Assembly (NCBI GenBank): GCA_009784975.1
Contig: WQXG01000028.1
Span: forward strand, 1 to 40,102
Source: Treponema sp.
GTDB lineage: Bacteria > Spirochaetota > Spirochaetia > Treponematales > Breznakiellaceae
Length of the DNA: 40,102 nt
Direction of reading: 5' to 3'
Shown: in pieces, positions 33,884-40,102 of the stretch
Position numbering within the stretch: position 1 is the stretch's first letter
How the letters are laid out: each line of letters opens with the position of its first letter
The notes under the pieces: model-generated
What the model was told of the DNA's origin: nothing
The model's database searches: none
The model's input: only the letters and a program-made list of their open reading frames with translations
Position numbers and translations under genes: made by a program

Positions 33884-34420
33884 CTAATTGCTGGCTGGAA
33901 TGGCGCGGCCTGTGCCGGCGTAGGCGTTAGCCCAGTATCGTTCGTTAAGGCTTGAATAAATTACCCCCGTTTTTGCGCCCGCAGAGGCGGAATGAATAAA
34001 ACGGCGGTTGCCAAGATACAGGGCAACATGGGTTATGGCGCGCGTACTTCCTGTTCTGAAAAACAATAAATCTCCGGGCTGGGCATTATCAAAAGTTATT
34101 CTTTCTACCCATGAAAAAAGCGCGGAAGCCGAACGCGGCAGGTTTACCCCAAGCGCATCTTTAAAGCTGATGTAAATTAACCCCGAACAATCAAGACCTC
34201 TGGAGGATATTCCCGTGTAAAGATAAGGCGTACCTTCGTATTTTCTTGAAGCTTCGATAACCCTTTGACGCGCCTGCGTGTAGGCAAGGTCTTTTTCCTG
34301 CTGCGAAGCAGATAAAACCGGTGCAAGCGCAAAACCGCTTTTTAAAGGGGCGGCAAAAAGCCCGGGAACCAGAAAAACCAGAATGGCAAAAAAGACCGAT
34401 TTTTTAAGCATTTTGGGCAT
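33884..34420 (-). CDS. NlpC/P60-family cell wall hydrolase
   Basis: A 178-residue exported cysteine peptidase (from the ATG at 34420, which has GAGGGGG 6 nt upstream; the longer frame overlaps the gene before). Signal peptide to about residue 24. The catalytic domain covers residues 45-175 with Cys78 (GLDCSGLIYISF), His131 (ITHVALYLG) and the third polar residue His143 (FIHSAS). Such enzymes cut D-gamma-glutamyl-diaminopimelate type bonds in peptidoglycan peptides. The length is normal for a single-domain member. It lies 10 nt after the DUF2259 gene, in the same operon. Confidence 0.92.
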   Translation of the reverse strand: MPKMLKKSVFFAILVFLVPGLFAAPLKSGFALAPVLSASQQEKDLAYTQARQRVIEASRKYEGTPYLYTGISSRGLDCSGLIYISFKDALGVNLPRSASALFSWVERITFDNAQPGDLLFFRTGSTRAITHVALYLGNRRFIHSASAGAKTGVIYSSLNERYWANAYAGTGRAIPASN

Positions 34421-34430
34421 CTTTCCCCCT

Positions 34431-35129
34431 CTATAACCGAACAGCCTCAATCATATAGCGAATATCAAACCCGTTTGCGGCAGCTTTTTTCATTTCTATA
34501 ACAAAAATGATGGATCCGCCGCCGGCATCTATGATAACTCTTTTTATGTTATATTGAGCGATCCCCGGACGGGTAATTGGAGTGCCGATGGTATACCTTT
34601 TAACCTGCCGGTTGGAAGAAGTCGCCTCAAGATTTATATAAAAACTGGATCTTACATTCTGGCCGCTGCCGCTTACCGTAGGAACAAGCTGCGCTATGTA
34701 TTCGCTTCCGGCAAGAAAATCACGAAAGGTGATTCTTTCGCCGCGAGGCGGCGGATTTTCATCACGGGAGATGTAGAGAGGCAGCCCCTGATTTTGGAAA
34801 TTGATGCCGTAACGGGCTGCAAGGCTTGAATTATTGGAAACAAGCTGATGAAAAACGCCGGAGCCGTCCTGACCTGCATTTATCTTTGTACCTGGATATA
34901 AAGATGCCCTGCCGTTTTGAACAAAGTTGTTCCGGGCTACATCAACAACAAAAATTTCAGCCCAGGGACGCAGAGAAGGCGATAGTACCCCGTACTGGCC
35001 AAACATATATGTCCTGCCGTCCGGCGAAAAGCCCAAATCAACAAAAACAGCGGTATCCCCTGCCCACAAAACGGAAACACCTGTCAAAAGGATTACCGAG
35101 ATAATAAATATTGTTTTTTTGAACAACAT
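34431..35129 (-). CDS. DUF2259 predicted secreted protein
   Basis: A 232-residue protein with a signal peptide (MLFKKTIFIISVILLTGVSV and then LWA). The N-terminus of the mature part, VFVDLGFSPDGRTYMFGQYG, followed by WAEIFVVDVARNNFV, is the signature of DUF2259 proteins. A beta-rich C-terminal half ends RYMIEAVRL. The ATG at 35129 has GGGGGAA 5 nt upstream. It is the first gene of a two-gene operon with the NlpC/P60 hydrolase, so a role in the cell envelope is likely. Function unknown. Confidence 0.85.
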   Translation of the reverse strand: MLFKKTIFIISVILLTGVSVLWAGDTAVFVDLGFSPDGRTYMFGQYGVLSPSLRPWAEIFVVDVARNNFVQNGRASLYPGTKINAGQDGSGVFHQLVSNNSSLAARYGINFQNQGLPLYISRDENPPPRGERITFRDFLAGSEYIAQLVPTVSGSGQNVRSSFYINLEATSSNRQVKRYTIGTPITRPGIAQYNIKRVIIDAGGGSIIFVIEMKKAAANGFDIRYMIEAVRL

Positions 35130-35172
35130 AGAGTTCCCCCTAATTCTAATTATCGGTTTAAAAATATCCGTC

Positions 35173-35201
35173 TTGAGGAAATTAGCTCATCAAGATACAC
35201 T
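35173..35201 (+). promoter_or_regulatory. Candidate leaderless promoter of the 8-TM protein gene
   Basis: TTGAGG at 35173-35178, 17-nt spacer, TACACT at 35196-35201, ATG at 35208. The distance puts the transcription start at or beside the start codon, and no Shine-Dalgarno is visible. The -10 box matches only four of six positions. Confidence 0.4.
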
Positions 35202-35207
35202 ATAAAT

Positions 35208-36044
35208 ATGACACTTTCCGAGAGAAATATCTTCTTTAAAACCGGGATTTTTTTCTGCGCCGCCATTATTCTCCTGATACTCGCCGCTTCATTTTTTACT
35301 GTCCTAAGTCCGGCATATCCCCAGCCCGAAGAAGGCACCCTCCGTCCTGCCTATATTTTTAATGTTATAACCGGCAAGTTTCTGAAAAGCAGCTATTATG
35401 CCGTCTATGCCGGTCTTGCGCTTGCGGCATTATTTTCATTTGCCGGAATACTGTTAATTCACTCTTTTTTTGAAAGAACTCCCGCCCCGGAAATCCTGTA
35501 TATCGCATTTTTTACAATATCTTTTTCCTTCGAGGCTTTGCGGCTTTTTTTACCCCTTCATTTAATTTATCATTTTCCTTCGTTTTACCTGCGAATTGCA
35601 GCGCGGGTGCTGTTTTTTGCGCGATTTTTCGGCATTTTCGCCCTTTTTACCGCCGGTTTATACGCAGCCGGACTGGATGTACAAAAGACCAGAAACGCAA
35701 TTTTTACGATTACAATCGCCACGTTAGCCATCACGCTGAGTGTCCCCATCGATGTTCATTCCTGGGACACCAGTTTTAATTATACAAGCGGTTACAAAAC
35801 GATGTTTAAAATGATAGAGATACTTGTTTTTCTCACCGCCATGATCAGTTTTTTCATAGCCGCAAAAGTACGCGATTCAAGGGAATACGTAAATGCTGCA
35901 GTTGGAGTCATATTTATCATGGTTGGAAGAAATATCCTTTTGGGCACAGATAACTGGATAGGCGCCGTTCAGGGGGTTATATTGCTGTCTCTCGGAACAT
36001 GGTATCTCTGTTCAAAAATACACAAGATACATCTTTGGTTATAG
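35208..36044 (+). CDS. Unrecognised 8-TM membrane protein
   Basis: A 278-residue protein with eight hydrophobic segments at roughly residues 9-31, 58-82, 91-112, 122-150, 158-180, 198-218, 228-246 and 252-270. No catalytic domain follows, and loops are short. The layout is like the membrane sensor regions of spirochaete histidine kinases, but no kinase part is present. The start at 35208 has no Shine-Dalgarno. A secreted protein gene follows after 32 nt on the same strand, so the two are probably cotranscribed. Function unknown. Confidence 0.7.
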   Translation: MTLSERNIFFKTGIFFCAAIILLILAASFFTVLSPAYPQPEEGTLRPAYIFNVITGKFLKSSYYAVYAGLALAALFSFAGILLIHSFFERTPAPEILYIAFFTISFSFEALRLFLPLHLIYHFPSFYLRIAARVLFFARFFGIFALFTAGLYAAGLDVQKTRNAIFTITIATLAITLSVPIDVHSWDTSFNYTSGYKTMFKMIEILVFLTAMISFFIAAKVRDSREYVNAAVGVIFIMVGRNILLGTDNWIGAVQGVILLSLGTWYLCSKIHKIHLWL

Positions 36045-36076
36045 AAAAGCCCTTTTTTTGCCGAAAATAAACAACC

Positions 36077-37090
36077 ATGTTATCAAATAAAAAATCTGTC
36101 TTTTTTGCCGTATTAATCGTTTTATTTTTCTGCCCTGTTATGAATTATGCTTCTTCCATGCCGGATACAGAAATAATTTTAAGAAACGCGCCTCTTTTTC
36201 CGCATATGTTTTTTACAGACACGATCAACAACTGGAAAAAAGCCGAAACATCCAAACCTTACTGGGTATATTCCGCAGAAGAGCTGGAAGAAATTGATAA
36301 ACAGAAAGTGAATCAAATTTCGATATTGTTAAACAACGATGTTCTTGCCTATTACGGGCATCCGTCTTCGCGTAACATGGGTATTCTGGGACGTCATTCG
36401 ATAGAAGAGCTGGATCGCATGCTGACCGTTCTTGCCGCAGAGTACGAGGCTCTCAGCGGAGGACGGAAAATAATAAAAGCCTTTTATTTAATCTACGGAA
36501 CTGTCTGGCCGGAAGGGCAAATCGGCATCCTAAGGCACGACATCCTCATGCGCTATATCGAATACGGTTTAAAAAACGACATCCTAATCTTTATCGATCA
36601 TCAAATCGGGCGCTATGACCCGATAGACTCTCTTAAAAAAATGTTCCCTTACCTGCATTACCCTAATGTTCATCTTGCTCTTGATCCGGAATGGCGCACA
36701 GATCAGCCCATGGTAGTTTTCGGCCACGTCACAGGTGAAGAGATCAACCGCGCCCAGCAAGTGATGGAAGACTATCTTATCCAGAACAATCTCCCCGGCG
36801 AACGAATGCTGGTTATTCATCAATTCAACCACGTAATGATCAGAAACCGCGATGCCGCAAGAAGCAACTTTAACAGAATAAGACTGGTTCACTGCGCCGA
36901 CGGCATCGGCTCCCCGTCAATGAAACGCGCATCTTACGCCGCCAACGCCCGCGCTACCAACATGCCTATTAAATCATTTAAGTTGTTCTATAACCTTGGC
37001 ATACCCGGCGCCGGGTTTGACGAACCGCTTATGACGCCTAGGGAAGTTTATCAGCTTAATCCGCGGCCTTATGTGATTATGTATCAGTAG
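36077..37090 (+). CDS. Unrecognised exported protein, possibly a TIM-barrel enzyme
   Basis: A 337-residue protein with a signal peptide (MLSNKKSVFFAVLIVLFFCP, cut near YASS). The mature part contains alternating strands and helices: IIKAFYLIYGTVWPEG, LKNDILIFIDHQIGRYDPID, YPNVHLALDPEWRTDQ, MLVIHQFNH. Acidic residues at strand ends (FIDHQ, LALDPEW) fit a glycosidase-like TIM barrel, but no family is recognised. No good Shine-Dalgarno precedes the ATG. It probably acts in the periplasm or outside the cell. The 3' end is 35 nt before the start of element C. Confidence 0.75.
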   Translation: MLSNKKSVFFAVLIVLFFCPVMNYASSMPDTEIILRNAPLFPHMFFTDTINNWKKAETSKPYWVYSAEELEEIDKQKVNQISILLNNDVLAYYGHPSSRNMGILGRHSIEELDRMLTVLAAEYEALSGGRKIIKAFYLIYGTVWPEGQIGILRHDILMRYIEYGLKNDILIFIDHQIGRYDPIDSLKKMFPYLHYPNVHLALDPEWRTDQPMVVFGHVTGEEINRAQQVMEDYLIQNNLPGERMLVIHQFNHVMIRNRDAARSNFNRIRLVHCADGIGSPSMKRASYAANARATNMPIKSFKLFYNLGIPGAGFDEPLMTPREVYQLNPRPYVIMYQ

Positions 37091-37094
37091 GATC

Positions 37095-37403
37095 TTTTAA
37101 AGTGATAAGCTTAACTCGCTCTCCGTACAGGCACTCACGGCAGCGGGCTCAGAAAAAACTACAAGCATCCTTTGGATGCAGGAATTCGCTTACGAGCCTT
37201 CTTCGAAGTCTCTTCAGCGAGGAATTTCGTAAGATGTTTTTTCTGACAGAGTTTACTCTGAGCCCGCTTTCGTGAGCGCCTGTACGATGAGGGGGGTAAT
37301 ATTAACAATCATAATAAAATTACTGGAAAGTTGTTTTCTGATGCAAAGGAACTTCGCACATTTTGCCAAAATTTGTTATGGTTTATGCTGCTAATGTTAT
37401 TAT
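37095..37403 (+). repeat. Dispersed inverted-repeat element, copy C
   Basis: The longest copy. The inverted core runs 37125-37285 and shared flanks reach 37095 and 37403. Compared with copy A it has two extra small palindromes: GCATCC-TTT-GGATGC near 37155-37169, and CAGAG-TTTA-CTCTG at 37247-37260. Same orientation as copy B, opposite to copy A. The left flank GTGATAAGCTTAACTCGCTC is also present as a fragment at 38088. Confidence 0.85.
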
Positions 37404-37486
37404 TTTTTTTATTAGAGCGAAATTCGTACAATGTACATTTTTGATGGGTTAGATGAATTTTGTTTACAGGTAGTTAGTGCTATGCC

Positions 37487-37500
37487 GGGGGGGGTTGACA
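37487..37500 (+). promoter_or_regulatory. G8 tract abutting a consensus -35 box
   Basis: Eight G at 37487-37494 directly precede a perfect TTGACA (37495-37500). A -10 box is not clear in the A/T-rich following bases (TAAAAA at 37516, 15-nt spacer, is the nearest). The gene served would be the lipocalin-like lipoprotein at 37592. From 37404 to 37486 nothing else is evident. Confidence 0.5.
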
Positions 37501-37591
37501 AATAATTAAATAAAATAAAAAATAAATATATATTTCTGTATGGAAATAATAAAAATGTTAGCGGTAACAATAAAACCGTAAAGGAGTTATT

Positions 37592-37951
37592 ATGAATAAT
37601 AAAATTATTCTTCTCTCATTAATGCTAGTTTGTATATTTGCGTTAAACTTTGTTTCATGTGGTAATAGCGGTGCGTCTTTGTTAGGTATGTGGGATCTAG
37701 AAAGAGTTGAGAATGGTCCATCAAGTAATATGATAACAACATTTCATTTAGGCGAAAATGGAGAAGGAATGTTTAGTGATGGCTCAGGAGGTATGCCTAT
37801 GACATGGAAAGTTGAAAAAGACCGCATTACAATCACAGCTTATGGGCAATCGCAAACGATTGATTATATAATATCTGGAGATACATTTACTCTAGTTTAT
37901 GATAAATCCACTAATTATAGATCAATTTATAAAAGAATAAACAATAATTAA
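37592..37951 (+). CDS. Lipocalin-like small lipoprotein
   Basis: A 119-residue protein with a lipoprotein signal peptide ending in VSC (Cys23). The mature domain has the pattern of lipocalin-like proteins: LLGMWDLERVENG, FHLGENGEGMFSDG, MTWKVEKDRITITA, TIDYIISGDTFTLV, YRSIYKRI, an eight-strand barrel with a W-x-L start. ATG at 37592 has AAGGAG 8 nt upstream. The G8/TTGACA promoter region lies about 90 nt upstream. It is probably an outer-membrane or periplasmic lipid- or ligand-binding protein; the ligand is unknown. Confidence 0.85.
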   Translation: MNNKIILLSLMLVCIFALNFVSCGNSGASLLGMWDLERVENGPSSNMITTFHLGENGEGMFSDGSGGMPMTWKVEKDRITITAYGQSQTIDYIISGDTFTLVYDKSTNYRSIYKRINNN

Positions 37952-37980
37952 AAAAATTATTACTGGGTAGAAAGTGCCTA

Positions 37981-38085
37981 TCACCAATATTTGATGTCTG
38001 GCATTAATTCTATTTGATCAGCAGGAATGGAATATGTACCATTATCTTTTCTGCCGATCATGTTTCTACAATTGATAATGTATAC
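37981..38085 (-). pseudogene. 3' fragment of an unidentified gene
   Basis: On the minus strand 35 codons without start signal read VYIINCRNMIGRKDNGTYSI and end DIKYW then TGA. The composition looks coding, and the open stretch ends where it meets the fragment of the dispersed element at 38088. It appears to be a gene truncated by that junction. Low certainty. Confidence 0.35.
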
Positions 38086-38087
38086 AA

Positions 38088-38115
38088 AGAGCGAGTTGAG
38101 CTTATCACTTTAAAA
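38088..38115 (-). repeat. Solo flank fragment of the dispersed element
   Basis: AGAGCGAGTT then GAGCTTATCACTTTAAAA, matching the outer flank of copies A (3590-3616) and C (reverse complement of 37095-37122) with one change, but without the inverted core. Confidence 0.7.
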
Positions 38116-38118
38116 TAA

Positions 38119-38158
38119 CGGCAGCGGCTACCGAAATGCAGTAGCAGCTACCGTTTTT
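38119..38158 (+). terminator. Intrinsic terminator made of two palindrome copies
   Basis: CGGCAGCGGCTAC (38119-38131) and GTAGCAGCTACCG (38141-38153) form a 13-position stem with two mismatches, a 9-nt loop, then five T. Each arm resembles the 13-nt GGTAGC palindrome found at 2730, 3317 and 23518. Confidence 0.6.
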
Positions 38159-38311
38159 ACATCAGTTTTGGTTTTAATTCTTTTTTCCCATGCATATCTT
38201 TTATTATAACATTCATTTATTATTTGCAATACTTTTTTATAGTTGTGCAACAGGCACATTTGTTAGGCGATACATTACCGCACACCCATACCTGTTCCAG
38301 AGTCTGCCTTT

Positions 38312-38486
38312 TTATTTTGATAATTTTTTGATTATACCTTTTGCCGTATACTCATTTATTTCTACATGTCGAGGTATTGAAGTAAATTCATGGGTTCGAG
38401 GATTTTCATAAATATCATTTTTTTCCATGTCTAATAAAAATGGCACCTGATTCATTTACCTTTTCGAGCAGTTTTTCTCTTTTCAT
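38312..38486 (-). pseudogene. hicA: hicA toxin gene, frameshifted
   Basis: The ATG at 38486 overlaps the hicB stop (ATGA). It reads MKREKLLEKVNESGAIFIRH then GKK and stops. In another frame the typical HicA remainder follows: NDIYENPRTHEFTSIPRHVE, INEYTAKGIIKKLSK, stop at 38312. The break is at a seven-base A run (T7 at 38418-38424 on the plus strand). HicA toxins are small mRNA-cutting proteins with a double-stranded-RNA-binding fold and a catalytic His near this point, in the context G-x-x-H-D-I-Y. Here the His codon is missing: GGAAAAAAA followed by CATGAT, less two bases, would give exactly the present sequence. Toxin activity is probably lost. Confidence 0.8.
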
Positions 38487-38680
38487 GCAGGTATTTTTAC
38501 CATGCCAGTTTTTCGAATTGCGGCGAGATGTTTTTTTTCTTCCTGTTTTACTTCATAAATTTCAATTAGGGCTTCTTCTAATTCGAGTAATGTAACGCCT
38601 TGAGTTGAATCCTCAGGGTAATCATTCAGAAACCCCACAAAAAAGGTCCCATCTTGCCAATAAGTATATTGCAATTCCAT
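38483..38680 (-). CDS. hicB: HicB-type antitoxin
   Basis: A 65-residue protein reading MELQYTYWQDGTFFVGFLND, then EELEEAL-like EALIEIYEV. The start strand with W-x-D-G-x-F, the YPE turn, the TQG and the helix with E-A are typical of short HicB antitoxins that neutralise HicA. It has no C-terminal DNA-binding helix-turn-helix that I can see. ATG at 38680 has GAGGAG about 8 nt upstream and a promoter at 38703-38731. hicB is the first gene, and hicA overlaps by 4 nt. Confidence 0.8.
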   Translation of the reverse strand: MELQYTYWQDGTFFVGFLNDYPEDSTQGVTLLELEEALIEIYEVKQEEKKHLAAIRKTGMVKIPA

Positions 38681-38702
38681 TGTATTTCTCCTCTATGAAT
38701 TA

Positions 38703-38731
38703 ATAATAATACAGAAAAATGGAAAATTCAA
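38703..38731 (-). promoter_or_regulatory. Promoter of the hicBA locus
   Basis: On the minus strand TTGAAT (38731-38726), a 17-nt spacer and TATTAT (38708-38703), 22 nt before the hicB start codon. Confidence 0.5.
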
Positions 38732-38806
38732 GTCCTATCAACCATGGAAATAACGAATAAAGCCCGTAATATAACCGGTACGACCCAATAACATCGGTAA
38801 CACTTT

Positions 38807-38955
38807 TTAGGATTTGAATACAACTTTTTCACCGTTAAACTCCGGTTCAATTAACCAATTATCATGATTTAATTTGCCTATTGTCGAATACGCTTAAATC
38901 ACTTTTATTGTCCAATAATTCGTTTAATGCATATTCAAATGTTATGTGACATTTT
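38807..38955 (-). pseudogene. Frameshifted remnant, possibly of a transposase
   Basis: On the minus strand KCHITFEYALNELLDNKSDL continues SVFDNRQIKS and stops; in another frame NHDNWLIEPEFNGEKVVFKS follows up to a stop at 38807. The first part resembles the N-terminus of IS1182/IS4-type transposases (ALN-LIDN-IDLSIFD). Neither end has start or Shine-Dalgarno signals. The rest of 38732-39045 shows no gene. Confidence 0.35.
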
Positions 38956-39045
38956 GTACTTTTTATGCAAACTCGGTTATGCGATGTGTGGGCGTACTAT
39001 ATTAGTTTTAATATTTTTAATTTATGGTTTCCTGCTTATTACCTT

Positions 39046-39537
39046 TTATTGTTCCAATTTTATTATATCCTCAATGGTAATACCATTAATATAAAGCCCT
39101 GAAATGACTAACACTCCATTTTTTACACGGACAGTAACATATGCTTCCTGCCCCCCTTGCCGTGTAAGATTTTCTGCTTTCGGAGCCAATTTTTCATCCA
39201 TGTAGTATCTGCTAATAGGTAATGAAAAATTATTACTGCTATTGCTTTTTATATACACTCCAGAGACTGGTTTTTCATCGGATATAGAAGCAATTCTGGC
39301 AAAACCTTCCGAATCAACAATTACAATGCCATACTTTCCATTACCGCTCACTTCTTGTCTTGAGAAAATGGACACATATCTTCCGCGAAATGCGTCGTAC
39401 GGATCTACAGGGTTTACCCTGAACTTTAATTCTTCGCCAACTTTAAGAATATAATATTTATTAATAGTTCTGCAAATTGGTACGAATAATTGAATAACAA
39501 TTATGGCAATAAGAGCCGGCATTAAGAGCTTTTTCAT
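39046..39537 (-). CDS. GDYXXLXY-type membrane-anchored protein
   Basis: A 163-residue protein with one N-terminal membrane segment (residues 5-22). The signature PVDPYDAFRGRYVSIFSRQE is the GDYXXLXY family motif (PxDPxDxxRGxYVxL), with the first D as R in this copy. Strand-rich remainder, ending NGITIEDIIKLEQ. In other bacteria this gene stands next to a DUF2157/DUF4401 multi-TM protein, as here: the start overlaps the stop of the upstream gene by 4 nt. The pair probably works together at the membrane; function unknown. Confidence 0.85.
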   Translation of the reverse strand: MKKLLMPALIAIIVIQLFVPICRTINKYYILKVGEELKFRVNPVDPYDAFRGRYVSIFSRQEVSGNGKYGIVIVDSEGFARIASISDEKPVSGVYIKSNSSNNFSLPISRYYMDEKLAPKAENLTRQGGQEAYVTVRVKNGVLVISGLYINGITIEDIIKLEQ

Positions 39538-40102
39538 ATTTGCTCCTCCTGTTTTATTTGCTTTTTCACGCGCAGAATCTTCAGATTAACAAATAAAAAC
39601 CCGGCACCAAGTAACAAGAAAACGATTCCACGCCAGAATAAATCCAAATCACTGTCGAAAAATCTCATAACAATCAAAGCACAAACTGCCGCCATTCCGG
39701 TGTTTATATGCGATAAGGCTGTACTCTTTGCACCGGAAATAATAAACCCCACACCGATTAACAGCAGAATCAGATTTGAAGCGCCCGTCAGCATTAAAGC
39801 AAAAAACGTGCTGTTGAGATCGAATATTATCCAGATGAAACGTGCAAAGCTTAAAAATATTAGTGTTATTACGAATAGAAATTTTAATTTGTCGCGTTTA
39901 AATATTCTAACAGTAAAAAACAACGCTGAAATTAACATTACGCCAATCATTATGCCACTTCCGGTACTTACAAAAGATTCTTTATACGACCACATCCTTT
40001 CATAAGTCAAAATTGCAACTGTTATAAGACTGCTTAAAGTACCTATAATCTTAACAGGTGCAAGCAGTTGTTCAGGTAATTCTTCAAACGACAACAATAA
40101 AA
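39534..40102 (-). CDS. DUF2157-like membrane protein (5' part beyond window)
   Basis: At least 189 codons; the frame is open to the right edge, so the start is not seen (a TTG at 40097 without support is unlikely to be the real one). Six hydrophobic segments are visible, ending FFDSDLDLFWRGIVFLLLGA and GFLFVNLKIL, which is the usual C-terminus of DUF2157 proteins. It is co-translated with the GDYXXLXY gene, as expected for this pair. Confidence 0.75.
   Translation of the reverse strand, partial: LLLSFEELPEQLLAPVKIIGTLSSLITVAILTYERMWSYKESFVSTGSGIMIGVMLISALFFTVRIFKRDKLKFLFVITLIFLSFARFIWIIFDLNSTFFALMLTGASNLILLLIGVGFIISGAKSTALSHINTGMAAVCALIVMRFFDSDLDLFWRGIVFLLLGAGFLFVNLKILRVKKQIKQEEQI

Noticed and set aside
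37419-37505. Short frame reading MYIFDGLDEFCLQVVSAMPG across the G8 tract
   Set aside because: Only 24 codons, no Shine-Dalgarno, and the stop lies inside the promoter region; it may be old gene debris but cannot be supported.
38190-38411. Plus-strand 73-residue reading frame
   Set aside because: It is antisense to the frameshifted hicA gene, whose minus-strand translation gives clear HicA residues.

Overview
The window looks like a chromosomal segment of a spirochaete, most likely a gut-type Treponema. The grounds are the short lipoprotein signal peptides, the very large GLUG/InlB-type repeat lipoprotein, the WD40 protein of caspase-associated layout, the LolA-RodZ-RimO-PcrA gene order, tRNAs without an encoded CCA, and poly-G tracts next to promoters. 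No mobile element with an intact transposase was found. There are many dispersed palindromic repeats, two toxin-antitoxin or phage-type genes and several gene remnants.

Layout. 1-2520 (-): the N-terminal 840 codons of a WD40 lipoprotein that runs off the left edge. 2530-3660: repeat-rich spacer holding a very AT-rich membrane protein gene between two copies of a short palindrome, then copy A of a roughly 0.3-kb inverted-repeat element. 3727-7469: an EamA-type exporter (+) converging on a Ca2+-type P-type ATPase (-), whose start codon lies 3 nt after a tRNA-Gly; tRNA-Arg is upstream of both. 7470-7574: a divergent promoter region in which both -35 boxes overlap. 7575-13870 (+): an apparent operon of LolA-like, RodZ, RimO, PcrA/UvrD-type helicase and a degenerate class-III-aminotransferase-like protein. 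The helicase is invaded twice by an in-frame 15-bp repeat. 13853-16519: element copy B, a 39-bp palindrome, an ORF6N protein, a small lipoprotein behind a 16-fold AATTG tract, and an unrecognised overlapping gene pair.

16732-25523: a repeat lipoprotein (32 units of about 12 residues, with a C-terminal membrane anchor) converging on a minus-strand operon FecR-like / CHASE2-adenylate cyclase / transglutaminase-like exported protein. Upstream of that operon lies a paralogue of the last protein that has lost all three catalytic positions. 25540-33801 (-): a 2753-residue lipoprotein made of GLUG-type and InlB-B-type repeats. 33884-35129 (-): an NlpC/P60 hydrolase and a DUF2259 protein. 35208-37090 (+): an 8-TM protein and an unrecognised secreted protein. 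37095-38158: element copy C, a G8 tract next to a perfect TTGACA, a lipocalin-like lipoprotein, gene debris and a terminator. 38312-38731 (-): a hicBA locus whose hicA toxin is frameshifted. 39046-40102 (-): a GDYXXLXY protein and the C-terminal part of a DUF2157-like membrane protein that runs off the right edge.

How it fits together: most of the window encodes envelope or exported proteins. The best candidate for a little-described system is the FecR-like / CHASE2-cyclase / transglutaminase operon with its catalytically dead paralogue, situated downstream of the giant lipoprotein. The best candidate for an undescribed genetic element is the three-copy inverted-repeat element. Functions are assigned from motifs read by eye; no database search was possible.
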